Positions 1 through 8,039 of a stretch of 17,269 nt of DNA are shown here, piece by piece. This DNA comes from JAALKW01 sp033791145 (GTDB lineage: Bacteria; Pseudomonadota; Gammaproteobacteria; Legionellales; Legionellaceae), in contig JASJHH010000132.1 of the NCBI GenBank assembly GCA_033791145.1, forward strand, positions 1 to 17,269, written 5' to 3'. The notes below the pieces were generated by a model that saw nothing but the letters and a program-made list of their open reading frames with translations, was not told the DNA's origin and made no database searches. The position numbers and the translations under genes are program-made. Numbering within the stretch: the stretch's first letter is position 1; every line of letters begins with the position of its first letter.

Positions 1-348
1 AAACCCAATACACCGGCAAAACAGCTCTTGTGTGCGCAACTAAGCCCGGAGCTGCCTGCTTGCTTATTAAAAAACTTAACGCAAAACAGCGAACATAAGC
101 CATTGCTGAGAATTTTTTTCCAGGGTGAGGCTGTTAATGGCCCGATTATGAGTAAAATTAGCCGTGAATTGAAAATTAATATTAATATACTACTCGCAAA
201 TATTGATAGAATTGATGGTGTAACCTGTGGTGTGGTGGTGATTGAACTAGAAGCCAACAAAACCCAATTACAAGCTTTTTTAAAGCATTGTGAACCTTTT
301 GATTTAATAGTGGAGACGCTCGGCTATGTCGCCCATGATGCTTTATGA
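1..348 (+). CDS. metN: Methionine import ATP-binding protein MetN, C-terminal part (5' end outside window)
   Basis: This is the last 115 residues of the ATPase of the MetNIQ methionine importer; the reading frame is open from base 1, so the true start lies off the left edge. What remains is the C-terminal regulatory (NIL/ACT-like) domain, which in the family binds methionine and inhibits transport when the cytoplasmic pool is full. Visible signatures are a beta strand leading to FQGEAV, the segment GPIMSKISRELKININIL, then DGVTCGVVVIELE and a closing VETLGYV. The nucleotide-binding domain with its Walker motifs is not in the window. The gene overlaps metI by 23 bp, which supports translational coupling. 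Identification rests on this domain pattern plus the two following genes, which are clearly metI and metQ. Confidence 0.88.
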   Translation, partial: KPNTPAKQLLCAQLSPELPACLLKNLTQNSEHKPLLRIFFQGEAVNGPIMSKISRELKININILLANIDRIDGVTCGVVVIELEANKTQLQAFLKHCEPFDLIVETLGYVAHDAL

Positions 349-979
349 TATTTTAATCGCCACTGGTGAAACGCTTTATATGGTGCTTTTAAGCACCTGT
401 TTTGCGGCACTTTTGGGCCTGCCCCTTGGTACGTGTTTGTTTGTTAGCCGTACGGTAAAACCGCACCCACTGCTTTATCGCGTGACAGGTGGGATTATTA
501 ATTTCACGCGCTCTATCCCGTTTATTATTTTACTGGTTGCATTAATTCCTGTGACGCGCTTTATTGTTGGCACGTCAATTGGCTTACATGCAGCCATCGT
601 GCCACTCACCTTAGGCGCTGCCCCCTTTTTTGCACGCCTTGTTGATAATGCGTATCAAACACTTCCCAATGGCCTATTTGAAGCCGCACACACCATGGGT
701 GCGACCACAGGGCAAATTATTCGACATGTCTTGCTCCCAGAAGCACGGGGCGCACTGATTCAAGCACTCACAGTCACTGCGACAACCCTTGTGAATTACT
801 CGGCCATGGCCGGTACCGTTGGCGGTGGTGGGCTGGGGGACTTAGCGATTCGCTATGGCTACCAGCGTTTTAATGCAAGTGTTATGATCACGACTGTTTT
901 AATTTTGGTTATGATTGTCCAGCTGATTCAAGCCTCAGGTGACAGGCTTAGCACTTATTTATCTCGAGGAAATATTTAA
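326..979 (+). CDS. metI: D-methionine ABC transporter permease MetI
   Basis: Inner-membrane permease of the MetNIQ importer; two copies form the channel through which methionine from MetQ enters the cytoplasm. The 217-residue product has the family's usual size and about five membrane segments, including residues 17-38, 56-80 and 187-203. The cytoplasmic coupling loop contacting MetN is clear at residues 119-140: EAA, then G125, ending in LPEA. A glycine-rich stretch (GTVGGGGLGDLA, about 163-174) typical of MetI follows it. I chose the ATG at 326 because a purine-rich ribosome binding site (GGAGA, about 312-316) lies at good distance; ATG codons at 335 and 338 are less well placed. The start lies inside the end of metN, and metQ follows after 3 bp. 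Confidence 0.95.
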   Translation: MSPMMLYDILIATGETLYMVLLSTCFAALLGLPLGTCLFVSRTVKPHPLLYRVTGGIINFTRSIPFIILLVALIPVTRFIVGTSIGLHAAIVPLTLGAAPFFARLVDNAYQTLPNGLFEAAHTMGATTGQIIRHVLLPEARGALIQALTVTATTLVNYSAMAGTVGGGGLGDLAIRYGYQRFNASVMITTVLILVMIVQLIQASGDRLSTYLSRGNI

Positions 980-982
980 ATC

Positions 983-1771
983 ATGCGTTTAATTAAATTA
1001 TTGCTATTGCCTTTGTTTTTAAGCTTGCTCGCCTGTCAGCAGCAACCCACCTCACCTAATACGCTCACTGTTGGGACCATTGCAGGCCCTGAAGCCGATT
1101 TGCTTCAAACAGCTAAAACCGTTGCACATGACCAATATGGCCTGGATATTCGCGTGATTGAATTTAGTGATTATAATCTACCGAACGAAGCCCTCCAAGA
1201 CGGCAGCTTAGATGCCAATGTGTATCAGCACCTGCCTTATCTTGAATCAGCACAAAAAGCACATGGGTATACGCTAGAGCCCATTGCTCGCACGTTTTTA
1301 TTTCCGACAGGTTTGTATTCTAAAAAAATCAAACATCTTCAAGATTTGCGAGACCATGCAACAATTGCTATTCCAAACGACCCCAGTAACGAAGCGCGCG
1401 CACTTATATTATTGGCCAAAGCAAATTTAATTACGTTAAAGCAAACCCACACACCGAGTGTTCAAGATATTACAGCCAATCCTAAAAAATTAAAATTCAA
1501 AACACTCGATGCAGCCCAACTCCCGCGTGTTTTACCTGATGTAGATGCTGCAGTGATTAATACGACTTTTGCGATTCCTGCAGGGCTTAATCCCATGCGT
1601 GATGCAATCATTCGAGAAGATAAAACTTCACCGTATGCTAATCTTATCGTCATTAAAATCAATACGCCTAAGCGCGAGCAACTTGATTTATTTATCAAAG
1701 CGATGCAATCAGACGCCGTAAAGAACAAAGCGCAGTTATTATTTGGAGACGCAGCTGTTGCTTTATGGTAA
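983..1771 (+). CDS. metQ: Methionine-binding lipoprotein MetQ (NlpA family)
   Basis: Periplasmic substrate-binding component of the methionine importer, anchored to the membrane by a lipid. Residues 1-18 are a lipoprotein signal peptide with the lipobox LLAC, giving C18 as the lipidated residue. The mature part follows the NlpA/MetQ pattern: TVGTIAGPEADL near the start, SDYNLPNEALQDGSLDANVYQH, a central IAIPNDPSNEARAL segment, and DAAVINTTFAI before the C-terminus. At 262 residues it is normal length. A GAGGAAA ribosome binding site around 966-972 precedes the ATG. It is the third gene of the metNIQ operon, and I see no strong terminator in the 51 bp that follow. Confidence 0.95.
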   Translation: MRLIKLLLLPLFLSLLACQQQPTSPNTLTVGTIAGPEADLLQTAKTVAHDQYGLDIRVIEFSDYNLPNEALQDGSLDANVYQHLPYLESAQKAHGYTLEPIARTFLFPTGLYSKKIKHLQDLRDHATIAIPNDPSNEARALILLAKANLITLKQTHTPSVQDITANPKKLKFKTLDAAQLPRVLPDVDAAVINTTFAIPAGLNPMRDAIIREDKTSPYANLIVIKINTPKREQLDLFIKAMQSDAVKNKAQLLFGDAAVALW

Positions 1772-1784
1772 GTTATGGTATACT
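1756..1784 (+). promoter_or_regulatory. Possible promoter for the unknown gene at 1823
   Basis: A TATACT hexamer (1779-1784) resembles a sigma-70 -10 box; the matching -35 region 17 bp upstream (TGTTGC, 1756-1761) is poor and lies inside the end of metQ. A second hexamer, TATAAT at 1813-1818, is too close to the ATG at 1823 unless the message is essentially leaderless. This is a weak call made by eye. The gene may instead be read through from metQ. Confidence 0.22.
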
Positions 1785-1794
1785 TTTTATACAG

Positions 1795-1815
1795 ATAACC
1801 CATCTAAAAGGTTAT
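1795..1815 (+). promoter_or_regulatory. Small inverted repeat covering the ribosome binding site of the unknown gene
   Basis: ATAACC (1795-1800) pairs perfectly with GGTTAT (1810-1815) around a 9-base loop. The second arm shares its GG with the likely Shine-Dalgarno AAAAGG (1806-1811), so folding in RNA could hide the ribosome binding site. No T-tract follows, so it is not a standard terminator. The stem is short and AT-rich and could be chance. Confidence 0.3.
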
Positions 1816-1822
1816 AATAATT

Positions 1823-3328
1823 ATGGCTAAGCCTACTCCATATAAGCATGGAATTCTCGGTTCACTGAATTTTTCTAATAATCTAAATTTATTTAGAAAA
1901 ACCGGGAAAAATGTCTACAATGAATCGGCCATGGCTGATTTAACGCCAGGAGCTCGTGAAAAAATAATTCAAAAATATTCCGGCGCCTTAGGCCTGCAAC
2001 CAGAGAATAATTTTGCTGCACCCATCGATGAATATTGTAAGGCACAAGTCACAGCCCTCGATAAAATACTCGCAGAAAAAACAATACCACCCGACGAAAT
2101 AGAGCGAATCAAAACAGCGTTCGCTAAAGAGCAACAAGCAATTTTAGACGAGGCAAAGCTATTTGACAAAACCATTCCAGGACAAGCTAAGGCAGCTACT
2201 CATCCTGAAGTTTTTGTAGAATTTGCTCGTGAACAAAGACAGAAACTATTTGATAAAATATCGGCGCTTAAGCCTGAGGCACCACGAACACCAGTCGCTG
2301 CTGATACGAGCGCTGATACAAGTCTAACCAGTGGTGATGGTGCGCCAGCTGATGATGAAACGTCTCTCACCATGGGAGCAGACGCGCCCAAACCTAACGT
2401 TAAATTATCTAATGCAATTAATACAGCACTCACCAAAGCATTAGAAAAACCCAAAGAAGCACTCGAAAAAAATCTTGCTGAGACCATTACCGCCTTACAT
2501 GAAGCAGCAAGACGAGAACGCGACCTTATTGGCTGGCTCGCAGCAGCAGAATGCGCCTCAAGAAGAGTCACGATGGAGCACAAAAAAGGCACTTTTCCCA
2601 AAGGTTACCCCAAAGATTATACCGTCATGATGCAAGCGGGCGGTGAGGCACAACAAAAAATAGAAAAGCTACACACTGCGATTAAAGAAAAAAATGAGAA
2701 AAAAATAGAGGCGGCTGGCGGCATTCACACCCCTTCAGGCAGGGATGTTGCCGTTACGACTAATGAGAAGCAACTCACCTTTTCGCTTACTTTCCCAAAG
2801 TATGACTCAGAATGGTCACGGTCCTCACTACTCAGGGGCCCGCTTGGTTTTGTTCTGCCTCTTGCAGGAAAGTCTGGTTACTATAACGACGCTCGACACA
2901 ACACCAAAGCAGACTTACTGTTCCAAGCAGCACTCGTGCGTAACACCGGCGCTAAAACCATTATCACAAGCATTCAACATAACAACCCTAAAATAGCGAA
3001 GATGCTTGCACGAGAAGCTTATGAGGCCGCGCGAGAAATTGGCTATGAAGCCAAAGAAATTACAATTAATGTGAATGGCGCCGCCTGGTCAAAAGAACAA
3101 TTAATGGAAGAAGAGATGTACTTATCCGGGCAGTCAGTTAAAGTAGATACTGATATCTCTGGGCAGTTAGCAAGTCACACTCGCGGTCTTGAATCGCAAT
3201 TAGAAACTCCAGGCAAGGGTACAACTAGATTCAAAAGAGAAATGGCTGACCTAAGAACAATACATGACGACGCCAAAAAGGCAGCAGCACCAGCTCCCGA
3301 CGGCGATCCTGCGGCGCCTGCAGTCTGA
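1823..3328 (+). CDS. Unrecognised soluble 501-residue protein; candidate Dot/Icm effector
   Basis: I do not recognise this protein. It has no signal peptide and no clear membrane segment, so it is probably cytoplasmic or exported by a specialised system. An N-terminal mostly helical part (about 40-150) is followed by a low-complexity linker rich in Ala, Thr, Asp and Pro (about 151-192). A charged helical or coiled-coil part follows (about 193-298). Then comes a more globular domain (about 300-425) with strands such as QLTFSLTFPKY, a G-rich loop (RGPLGFVLPLAGKSGYY) and a helix/strand pattern ending in EITINVNG. The C-terminus is Ala/Pro-rich. AAAAGG at 1806-1811 serves as ribosome binding site for the ATG at 1823. 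It lies downstream of metQ and converges on icmB. Dot/Icm effectors are often large, helical, multi-domain orphans encoded by scattered genes, so effector status is a reasonable guess from context only; I see no clear E-block signal at the C-terminus. Confidence 0.8.
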   Translation: MAKPTPYKHGILGSLNFSNNLNLFRKTGKNVYNESAMADLTPGAREKIIQKYSGALGLQPENNFAAPIDEYCKAQVTALDKILAEKTIPPDEIERIKTAFAKEQQAILDEAKLFDKTIPGQAKAATHPEVFVEFAREQRQKLFDKISALKPEAPRTPVAADTSADTSLTSGDGAPADDETSLTMGADAPKPNVKLSNAINTALTKALEKPKEALEKNLAETITALHEAARRERDLIGWLAAAECASRRVTMEHKKGTFPKGYPKDYTVMMQAGGEAQQKIEKLHTAIKEKNEKKIEAAGGIHTPSGRDVAVTTNEKQLTFSLTFPKYDSEWSRSSLLRGPLGFVLPLAGKSGYYNDARHNTKADLLFQAALVRNTGAKTIITSIQHNNPKIAKMLAREAYEAAREIGYEAKEITINVNGAAWSKEQLMEEEMYLSGQSVKVDTDISGQLASHTRGLESQLETPGKGTTRFKREMADLRTIHDDAKKAAAPAPDGDPAAPAV

Positions 3329-3336
3329 CTTAAGCA

Positions 3337-6300
3337 CTAACCCGATGCTTTTCCTAAGTGTCGACTATTTGGATCTGCGGCATGGGCTACTAAAATATCT
3401 TCGATTAAGCTATCCATCGCGCTGACTTTCGTATCGTCTTCGATTAAACCCCCTTCTTCTTTCAGGTTGTTTAAACGCTCTGAGAGCTCTTTGGTAATAG
3501 AGCCATTCGGAAACAATAAGGCTAAAAATCGTCGTGCCTCAGCAGGGCCTAAATGCCGATAGAGCTGATTACGAACGGCGGCATCTTCTGTTGTTGTACT
3601 AAATGCCCAAAGCTCAATAGGGCCTAATGTTAGTGTCAATAGCTGAACACTCACCCCTTGCTTTGTCGCAAATTGTGCAAGAAACGTTCCTCCTCCTTCC
3701 CGAGGACCATGTACGCGTGTTCGCAAGGCGATTTTTGCAGTTTCTGATAATCCAAATATTTTACTGGTTTTCTCAATGGTCTGTGCGGGCCCTGCATCCA
3801 TAATAAAAACAGAGGTCGCAAATTCTACCATCACTGAATCAAAATCATCTAACGATTGTGACAAGAGTGAAATTTGAACGTTCCATTTTCGGCCTTCCCG
3901 CATATCTGTAATCACTTGCTCTCGAACAGCAGCAGAGTTTGCCGTACGATGGAACTCATCGTAAACAATTCGCTTCGGATCTTCTCTTATTTCACGAATT
4001 CGTTTTGAATGATAATCATGATATTGCTCAAGTATATTATTGAGGCTTTCTTCGGTTAAGTAATAATGCCGTGCCATCACATATCGAGCGAGCATATACA
4101 TCACTGAGGTGCGTCTATCTGCGGCCTCTCCACCACTTTTAGCGACTTCATCGAGATCTAAAGAAACAACACGTGCGTCTCCTATATCAAACGCTGTCAC
4201 ACGAGACAAAATAGGATACTCCCGCACAGCACCTGAAATCATCCGTGAAAATGCAGCAATCAAAGACTCCCCTGTCGGCGCTGTTACTTTTTCATATAAA
4301 TCTTCAATTGAAGGTGTGCGACAAACAGAGGCAGCATCAGCTAAAAGTGGCATCGCATACCGTTGCGCTAAAAGCGCTTCGTGCGTGAAGCCTGCAGAAA
4401 ATAACGCATCAGTCACTTCCCACCACGTTGATTTTGAATCCTGTACAAATCCAATTTCTTCTAAAATACCGTCGATTAATTCTTCAACCCCAGGCGAATA
4501 AGGCGCCGGGTTATTCTCATCTGAAAGGCCTTTATAAAGCTCATCGACCACCATGCCTGCTAAATCAGGCATACCGTCATAAGGCTTTTCTGTACCCAAG
4601 GGCGTGGTGAGCAATGTCATGAAATTCACCAAAAAAGAACGCTCCGATGGGGCTGGATAACGCGAGCCTAACTGGGTATCAAACGGATTAATTGAATATT
4701 CGGGTAACATGCGCAAACGATGATAAGCCACCAAATGCCGCTGCTTTTCAGGCAAGGCTTCGCGAAGCAATGAAATAAGCCCGCTACTCGACGGACCAAT
4801 ATCAATAATTGCAATTCGTGGCAAACGCATAATACCGCCTGACATACAAAGCGCTAAATTTTGTGCGTTCGATAAAACCGACTTACCCGAACCTGGACGG
4901 GCATAAACCAAATCAATCCAAGTGGTCTGCTGGTTTGAGCCGGGTTGAAACGGCCAAAGTTTTCCATCAGGAGAACGCAGCAATAAAGCCCCTGTTTTCC
5001 AGGGGGATGCCGGACGTGTAATCGGCAACATAGTTACAACATCTTTTAGCGGTGCGACTGTCGCAACTGCGGGGCTCGCTGTTGTCGTTGCTAACATATT
5101 TGCGACAAACCCCGCAAAAGGGTCGCCACAAATCTCTGACACATCGGTTGAGCCCCAACCTTGAATCGCTTTAACTAACTCTGAGCTGCGACGGCGCAAC
5201 AGTGCTAATTGCCCCTCAGGTGCCCAGGTGTCTGCAACCACACGTAAACGAACAATGGCTTCGTCTGTATTGAGTTGTAAATATTTTAGCAAATTGACTG
5301 AATCACTGATTAAGCGATTTTCTGCCGATGAAAAGCTTAAAACCGCTGCAAGTAAGCCTTTTAATTTAATCGTTGTTAAACCTTCGCTCTCAATTAAAAA
5401 TGAAATTCGCCACGGGATATGTGTTGGTAAAATACGAGAAAATAGCGTCACAAACGATCGGATATCTTTCGGAAACAAGTCAATATAAACACTGGAATAT
5501 AAACGATTACCCACTAAAACTGTTCGTCTATCAATAATTTCAGCATCTCTTGGGATGACTTGCTTTGCAAGTGAGGGCCATAACAAATCAGATGCATCCC
5601 CTTCAAATGCATGCAATTCACGGACTGGAAGTTTATCGCCAGGTAAAGTTGGAGACCAATCATCCGCTGTAAAATCAGGATCAGCTGTCATACGAATAGC
5701 ATGTACGGCTTGATGCACTTTTAATAATTCTGAAACAACACTCAGTGTTTGCAAATCACTCTGAACCGATCGCACATATGCATCATGCGTATCTCGCAGC
5801 TCAGGAATTGCAGCATAAACAGTCTGTGCATTCTTAAATGTTGGTAATTTTTTTGTTTTGAGCATCTTAATTTTAGTTTTACCTGCAACTTTAAGTTGAT
5901 CTTGTGGCAAACTAAAAGGTCTTGTTATTAATACAAAATAAACACGCTCTGAAGCGCAGTATTGCCCGAGAAAGCTTCCTCTCTCTTCAAAAAGATCTTT
6001 TAAATCAAGGTCAAGTCTCTTGGCAGTTGTAGCAGCTGATGCATAAATAGTTTGAATGTTTTTTTTGATGTTTTGTTTATCGTGCTCAAAATACACTTGT
6101 AGCGCATGACCCGAGCGACTCATCGGTGAGCGCAGTGTATTCGTTAATCCTTCAACCAAACGTCTAAACTCTTCATTCCCAAGTAATGCTGTAATCCCTT
6201 CTATTTCTAAAACCGAAAGCAATGAACCATCATGGTTCACCAAAACAGTCGGTGAATCTGCTGTTTCTAACTCACAGTAAGAAGCCGTTGTTTGCTTTAA

Positions 6301-6366
6301 AGAGGCACTAAACCAAGCAAAAAAAGTATCTACCCCTTCAAAAAATGATTCTGCCCACTTCCCCAT
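3337..6366 (-). CDS. icmB: Dot/Icm secretion ATPase DotO (IcmB), VirB4-like
   Basis: Cytoplasmic ATPase of the Dot/Icm type IVB machine, thought to power assembly and substrate transfer at the base of the inner-membrane complex; the family is related to VirB4. The 1009 residues equal the size I recall for L. pneumophila DotO. An N-terminal domain (about 1-450) precedes the motor domain. Walker A is ARPGSGKS at 489-496 and the Walker B region is RIVYDEFH at 799-806, with a later LLSQSLDDFD segment (834-843) typical of VirB4/VirD4 motors. GGAGAG about 6 bases upstream of the ATG acts as ribosome binding site. It is the last gene of the operon here, 13 bp after icmJ, and converges on the unknown gene with an 8-bp gap. 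In L. pneumophila tphA and icmF follow; they are absent here. Confidence 0.97.
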   Translation of the reverse strand: MGKWAESFFEGVDTFFAWFSASLKQTTASYCELETADSPTVLVNHDGSLLSVLEIEGITALLGNEEFRRLVEGLTNTLRSPMSRSGHALQVYFEHDKQNIKKNIQTIYASAATTAKRLDLDLKDLFEERGSFLGQYCASERVYFVLITRPFSLPQDQLKVAGKTKIKMLKTKKLPTFKNAQTVYAAIPELRDTHDAYVRSVQSDLQTLSVVSELLKVHQAVHAIRMTADPDFTADDWSPTLPGDKLPVRELHAFEGDASDLLWPSLAKQVIPRDAEIIDRRTVLVGNRLYSSVYIDLFPKDIRSFVTLFSRILPTHIPWRISFLIESEGLTTIKLKGLLAAVLSFSSAENRLISDSVNLLKYLQLNTDEAIVRLRVVADTWAPEGQLALLRRRSSELVKAIQGWGSTDVSEICGDPFAGFVANMLATTTASPAVATVAPLKDVVTMLPITRPASPWKTGALLLRSPDGKLWPFQPGSNQQTTWIDLVYARPGSGKSVLSNAQNLALCMSGGIMRLPRIAIIDIGPSSSGLISLLREALPEKQRHLVAYHRLRMLPEYSINPFDTQLGSRYPAPSERSFLVNFMTLLTTPLGTEKPYDGMPDLAGMVVDELYKGLSDENNPAPYSPGVEELIDGILEEIGFVQDSKSTWWEVTDALFSAGFTHEALLAQRYAMPLLADAASVCRTPSIEDLYEKVTAPTGESLIAAFSRMISGAVREYPILSRVTAFDIGDARVVSLDLDEVAKSGGEAADRRTSVMYMLARYVMARHYYLTEESLNNILEQYHDYHSKRIREIREDPKRIVYDEFHRTANSAAVREQVITDMREGRKWNVQISLLSQSLDDFDSVMVEFATSVFIMDAGPAQTIEKTSKIFGLSETAKIALRTRVHGPREGGGTFLAQFATKQGVSVQLLTLTLGPIELWAFSTTTEDAAVRNQLYRHLGPAEARRFLALLFPNGSITKELSERLNNLKEEGGLIEDDTKVSAMDSLIEDILVAHAADPNSRHLGKASG

Positions 6367-6379
6367 TCCATTCTCTCCA

Positions 6380-7033
6380 TCAGGTCTCTTTTAATTTGAG
6401 ATTTCCTGCGACTTCTTCTAAAGCACCTGCCGCCCAGCTTTCGATTTGCCTTCGAAATTTAGCACGAGAAGGAAGTAGCCGCACATCTCGAAAAATAGGC
6501 GCTGACTGTTCTGAGTCCGCATGCCCTGAGTCAATCAACAAACGGCCAAAAATGGCAGGATCACTCGTTCCTTCTCCAAATTTTTCTTCAATCGGTTGTG
6601 TTCGAAATTTCAGGTTTCGATAAATGCTTTGCGCTGTGCTTTTATATCCTGTGTCGTTTGTAATCGCACAAAAAAGTACGTGACACAAGCTATTTAGGTC
6701 AGATTGTGAAAATTCCGGCAAATAAATTAAAGTACCTCCTCCATAGCCACCAACACCTACGGATTCAATAAAAAAGCATTGCGCGCAAAAACAACAAGCT
6801 GTTACAAGATTTTCAAGCTTATTATGCGTGTAATTGCCATCTAAATTAATTACTTCTTGTAAACTACGTGCCTGAAACCCACAAAAACGGCAGGTATATT
6901 GATCGCGTTCAAATACCTTTTTTTCAAACACTTTAAATCGAGGGTCTGCGTGCCTAGCAGAATACAACCGCCAGGCACCAGCAGACGCCGTCAATCGAAT
7001 GAGAGCAGGTTCAGTTTGAACTTGATTCACCAT
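6380..7033 (-). CDS. icmJ: Dot/Icm coupling complex component DotN (IcmJ), zinc-binding
   Basis: Cytoplasmic protein that in Legionella binds the coupling ATPase DotL as part of the type IV coupling complex. The 217 residues match the family size. The N-terminal half carries a cysteine zinc-binding arrangement like that of HNH-type folds: C48-x2-C51 (in YTCRFCGF) and a cluster C80, C81, C83, C86 (ACCFCAQC). The segment between them (N63 to N75, with H70) resembles an HNH core, but I see no complete nuclease triad, in line with a structural role. Good ribosome binding site AAGGATGAG just upstream. It follows icmD by 21 bp and precedes icmB by 13 bp. Annotation tools may label it an HNH endonuclease; context and length favour DotN. 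Confidence 0.95.
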   Translation of the reverse strand: MVNQVQTEPALIRLTASAGAWRLYSARHADPRFKVFEKKVFERDQYTCRFCGFQARSLQEVINLDGNYTHNKLENLVTACCFCAQCFFIESVGVGGYGGGTLIYLPEFSQSDLNSLCHVLFCAITNDTGYKSTAQSIYRNLKFRTQPIEEKFGEGTSDPAIFGRLLIDSGHADSEQSAPIFRDVRLLPSRAKFRRQIESWAAGALEEVAGNLKLKET

Positions 7034-7054
7034 GTCTCATCCTTATTTTAAGTA

Positions 7055-7426
7055 TTAACTACCATACTGAATGCCTTCAGGACCGGCAACTTGGCCACCC
7101 GAACCACCAAACATTGTAGCACCTGCGACATCCAAAATAGATGGCAAGAATAACAATGCAGCGGAAATAAAGACCAATGCAATCGGTGTACCAATTGGAA
7201 TTTGGGTTGGATTATCTTTATGTTGCTTAAACTTCATAATCGCACCGATTGAAAAGCCTAAACCTGCCAAATAAGAAGCCGCAGTAATTAATTTAGTTAA
7301 GCTTGCAAAAGAGTCCGTAATAGACGACGCCATGCCACCTAACGTCAAATCAGTTGCTGCCAAAGCTACACTTGAGAACATCAATAACCCAAATATTTTC
7401 ACTGTTGTTGTTATTTTATTATTCAT
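7055..7426 (-). CDS. icmD: Dot/Icm inner-membrane protein DotP (IcmD)
   Basis: Small Dot/Icm component of about 123 residues, essential in Legionella but mechanistically poorly defined. It has an N-terminal hydrophobic segment that looks like a cleavable signal peptide (KIFGLLMFSSVALA, cleavage after ALA), then two further hydrophobic helices (AASYLAGLGFSIGAIMKF and PIALVFISAALLFLPSIL). I place the start at the ATG at 7426 and not at an in-frame ATG 21 bp upstream (7447), because the strong ribosome binding site GAGGAG lies between the two, about 5 bases before 7426. The helix layout with a polar Gln/Asn/Thr/Pro loop resembles IcmC, next to it, and supports an old duplication. A 10-bp hairpin lies just upstream, over the end of icmC. 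Confidence 0.93.
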   Translation of the reverse strand: MNNKITTTVKIFGLLMFSSVALAATDLTLGGMASSITDSFASLTKLITAASYLAGLGFSIGAIMKFKQHKDNPTQIPIGTPIALVFISAALLFLPSILDVAGATMFGGSGGQVAGPEGIQYGS

Positions 7427-7459
7427 TTTGACTCCTCTATTAATCATCCGCTTTTTACA

Positions 7460-7482
7460 TCGTAATATGTCGCATATTACGA
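7460..7482 (-). promoter_or_regulatory. Perfect 10-bp hairpin between icmC and icmD
   Basis: TCGTAATATG and CATATTACGA are exact reverse complements separated by 3 bases. The structure includes the last Ser codon and the TAA stop of icmC (7477-7479) and extends into the icmC-icmD gap. On the coding strand it is followed by TGTAAAAAGC and not a T-tract, so a simple intrinsic terminator is unlikely. It may stabilise or mark a processing site in the message, or tune icmD translation. Confidence 0.6.
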
Positions 7483-8004
7483 ACCAAAAAGTGTATTATT
7501 CATCATTTCTACAGTTCCCACAATGTTCACTGCTAATATCCCTCCAAATACATGCATTAACCCTTTTCCTGTTCCCCCTGGCTGCTGTCCTTGTGATGCT
7601 GCACGTGCAATTAAAACCCATCCTCTAACAAATGCATATAACCCAATGGTTTGAAAAATAATAATAACCGCATTACCTACATCATCATCTCCGGCAAACA
7701 TTGAGCTCACAACATCGCTGTCTCCATACGCTAATATATTAGAGGAACCAAACGATGAATTCAGTACAATATCAATCGCAGTCGGAAAATAAATTAAAAG
7801 CATTGCAATCAATAAATAAATAATCGGCTCTTTAATGCTTGAGCTCGATGACTGCATTGTTTTCGCTTCGCCATACATTTTTAGACTATATAGCGATTTC
7901 AAAGCAAACGAGACCCCAATCACATAGGCCGCCCCTGTAATTAAATTCTGAACAGGGAGCAGTGACTGCGCTAAATTCACAAGTACTGCTGTTGTCTCAG
8001 CCAT
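7477..8004 (-). CDS. icmC: Dot/Icm inner-membrane protein DotE (IcmC)
   Basis: Integral inner-membrane component of the Dot/Icm system, of unknown precise role. The 175 residues show four hydrophobic helices: about 16-37 (NLITGAAYVIGVSFALKSL), 58-80 (EPIIYLLIAMLLIYFPTAI), 110-133 (GNAVIIIFQTIGLYAFVRGWVLI) and 147-166 (LMHVFGGILAVNIVGTVEMM). A Gly/Gln loop (GQQPGGTGKG) joins the last two. The spacing of the first two helices and the FPTAIDIV-type ending are mirrored in IcmD, and the same plan is known in the related IcmV. A GGGGAG ribosome binding site precedes the ATG. It follows icmG by 35 bp, and its stop codon lies in a perfect inverted repeat. Somewhat shorter than Legionella DotE as I recall it. 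Confidence 0.94.
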   Translation of the reverse strand: MAETTAVLVNLAQSLLPVQNLITGAAYVIGVSFALKSLYSLKMYGEAKTMQSSSSSIKEPIIYLLIAMLLIYFPTAIDIVLNSSFGSSNILAYGDSDVVSSMFAGDDDVGNAVIIIFQTIGLYAFVRGWVLIARAASQGQQPGGTGKGLMHVFGGILAVNIVGTVEMMNNTLFGS

Positions 8005-8039
8005 GATTGATGACTCCCCTAAGCTATTTCAAGTCTATT

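Noticed and set aside
1778..1792. GTATA-CTTTT-TATAC as a terminator after metQ
   Set aside because: The stem is only 5 bp, all weak pairs but one, and no T-tract follows it.
1462..1803. Open frame of 113 codons on the - strand across the end of metQ
   Set aside because: It lies almost wholly antisense to metQ, whose product is clearly recognised, and its translation has no family-like features.
1809..1818. 10-mer AGGTTATAAT shared with 13519-13528 as a common regulatory box
   Set aside because: The two copies have opposite orientation relative to the genes they precede, and an AT-rich 10-mer can recur by chance in a window this size.
4109..4501. + strand open frames within icmB and other icm genes
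   Set aside because: They are antisense to long recognised genes and their translations are Ser/Arg-rich without domain features.
6380..7033. HNH endonuclease reading of the cysteine cluster in IcmJ
   Set aside because: The zinc ligands are present but no full HNH catalytic set is visible, and size and operon position fit DotN.
7427..7447. Upstream in-frame ATG at 7447 as the icmD start
   Set aside because: The strong GAGGAG lies between this ATG and the one at 7426, and the signal-peptide-like sequence fits better with the shorter form.
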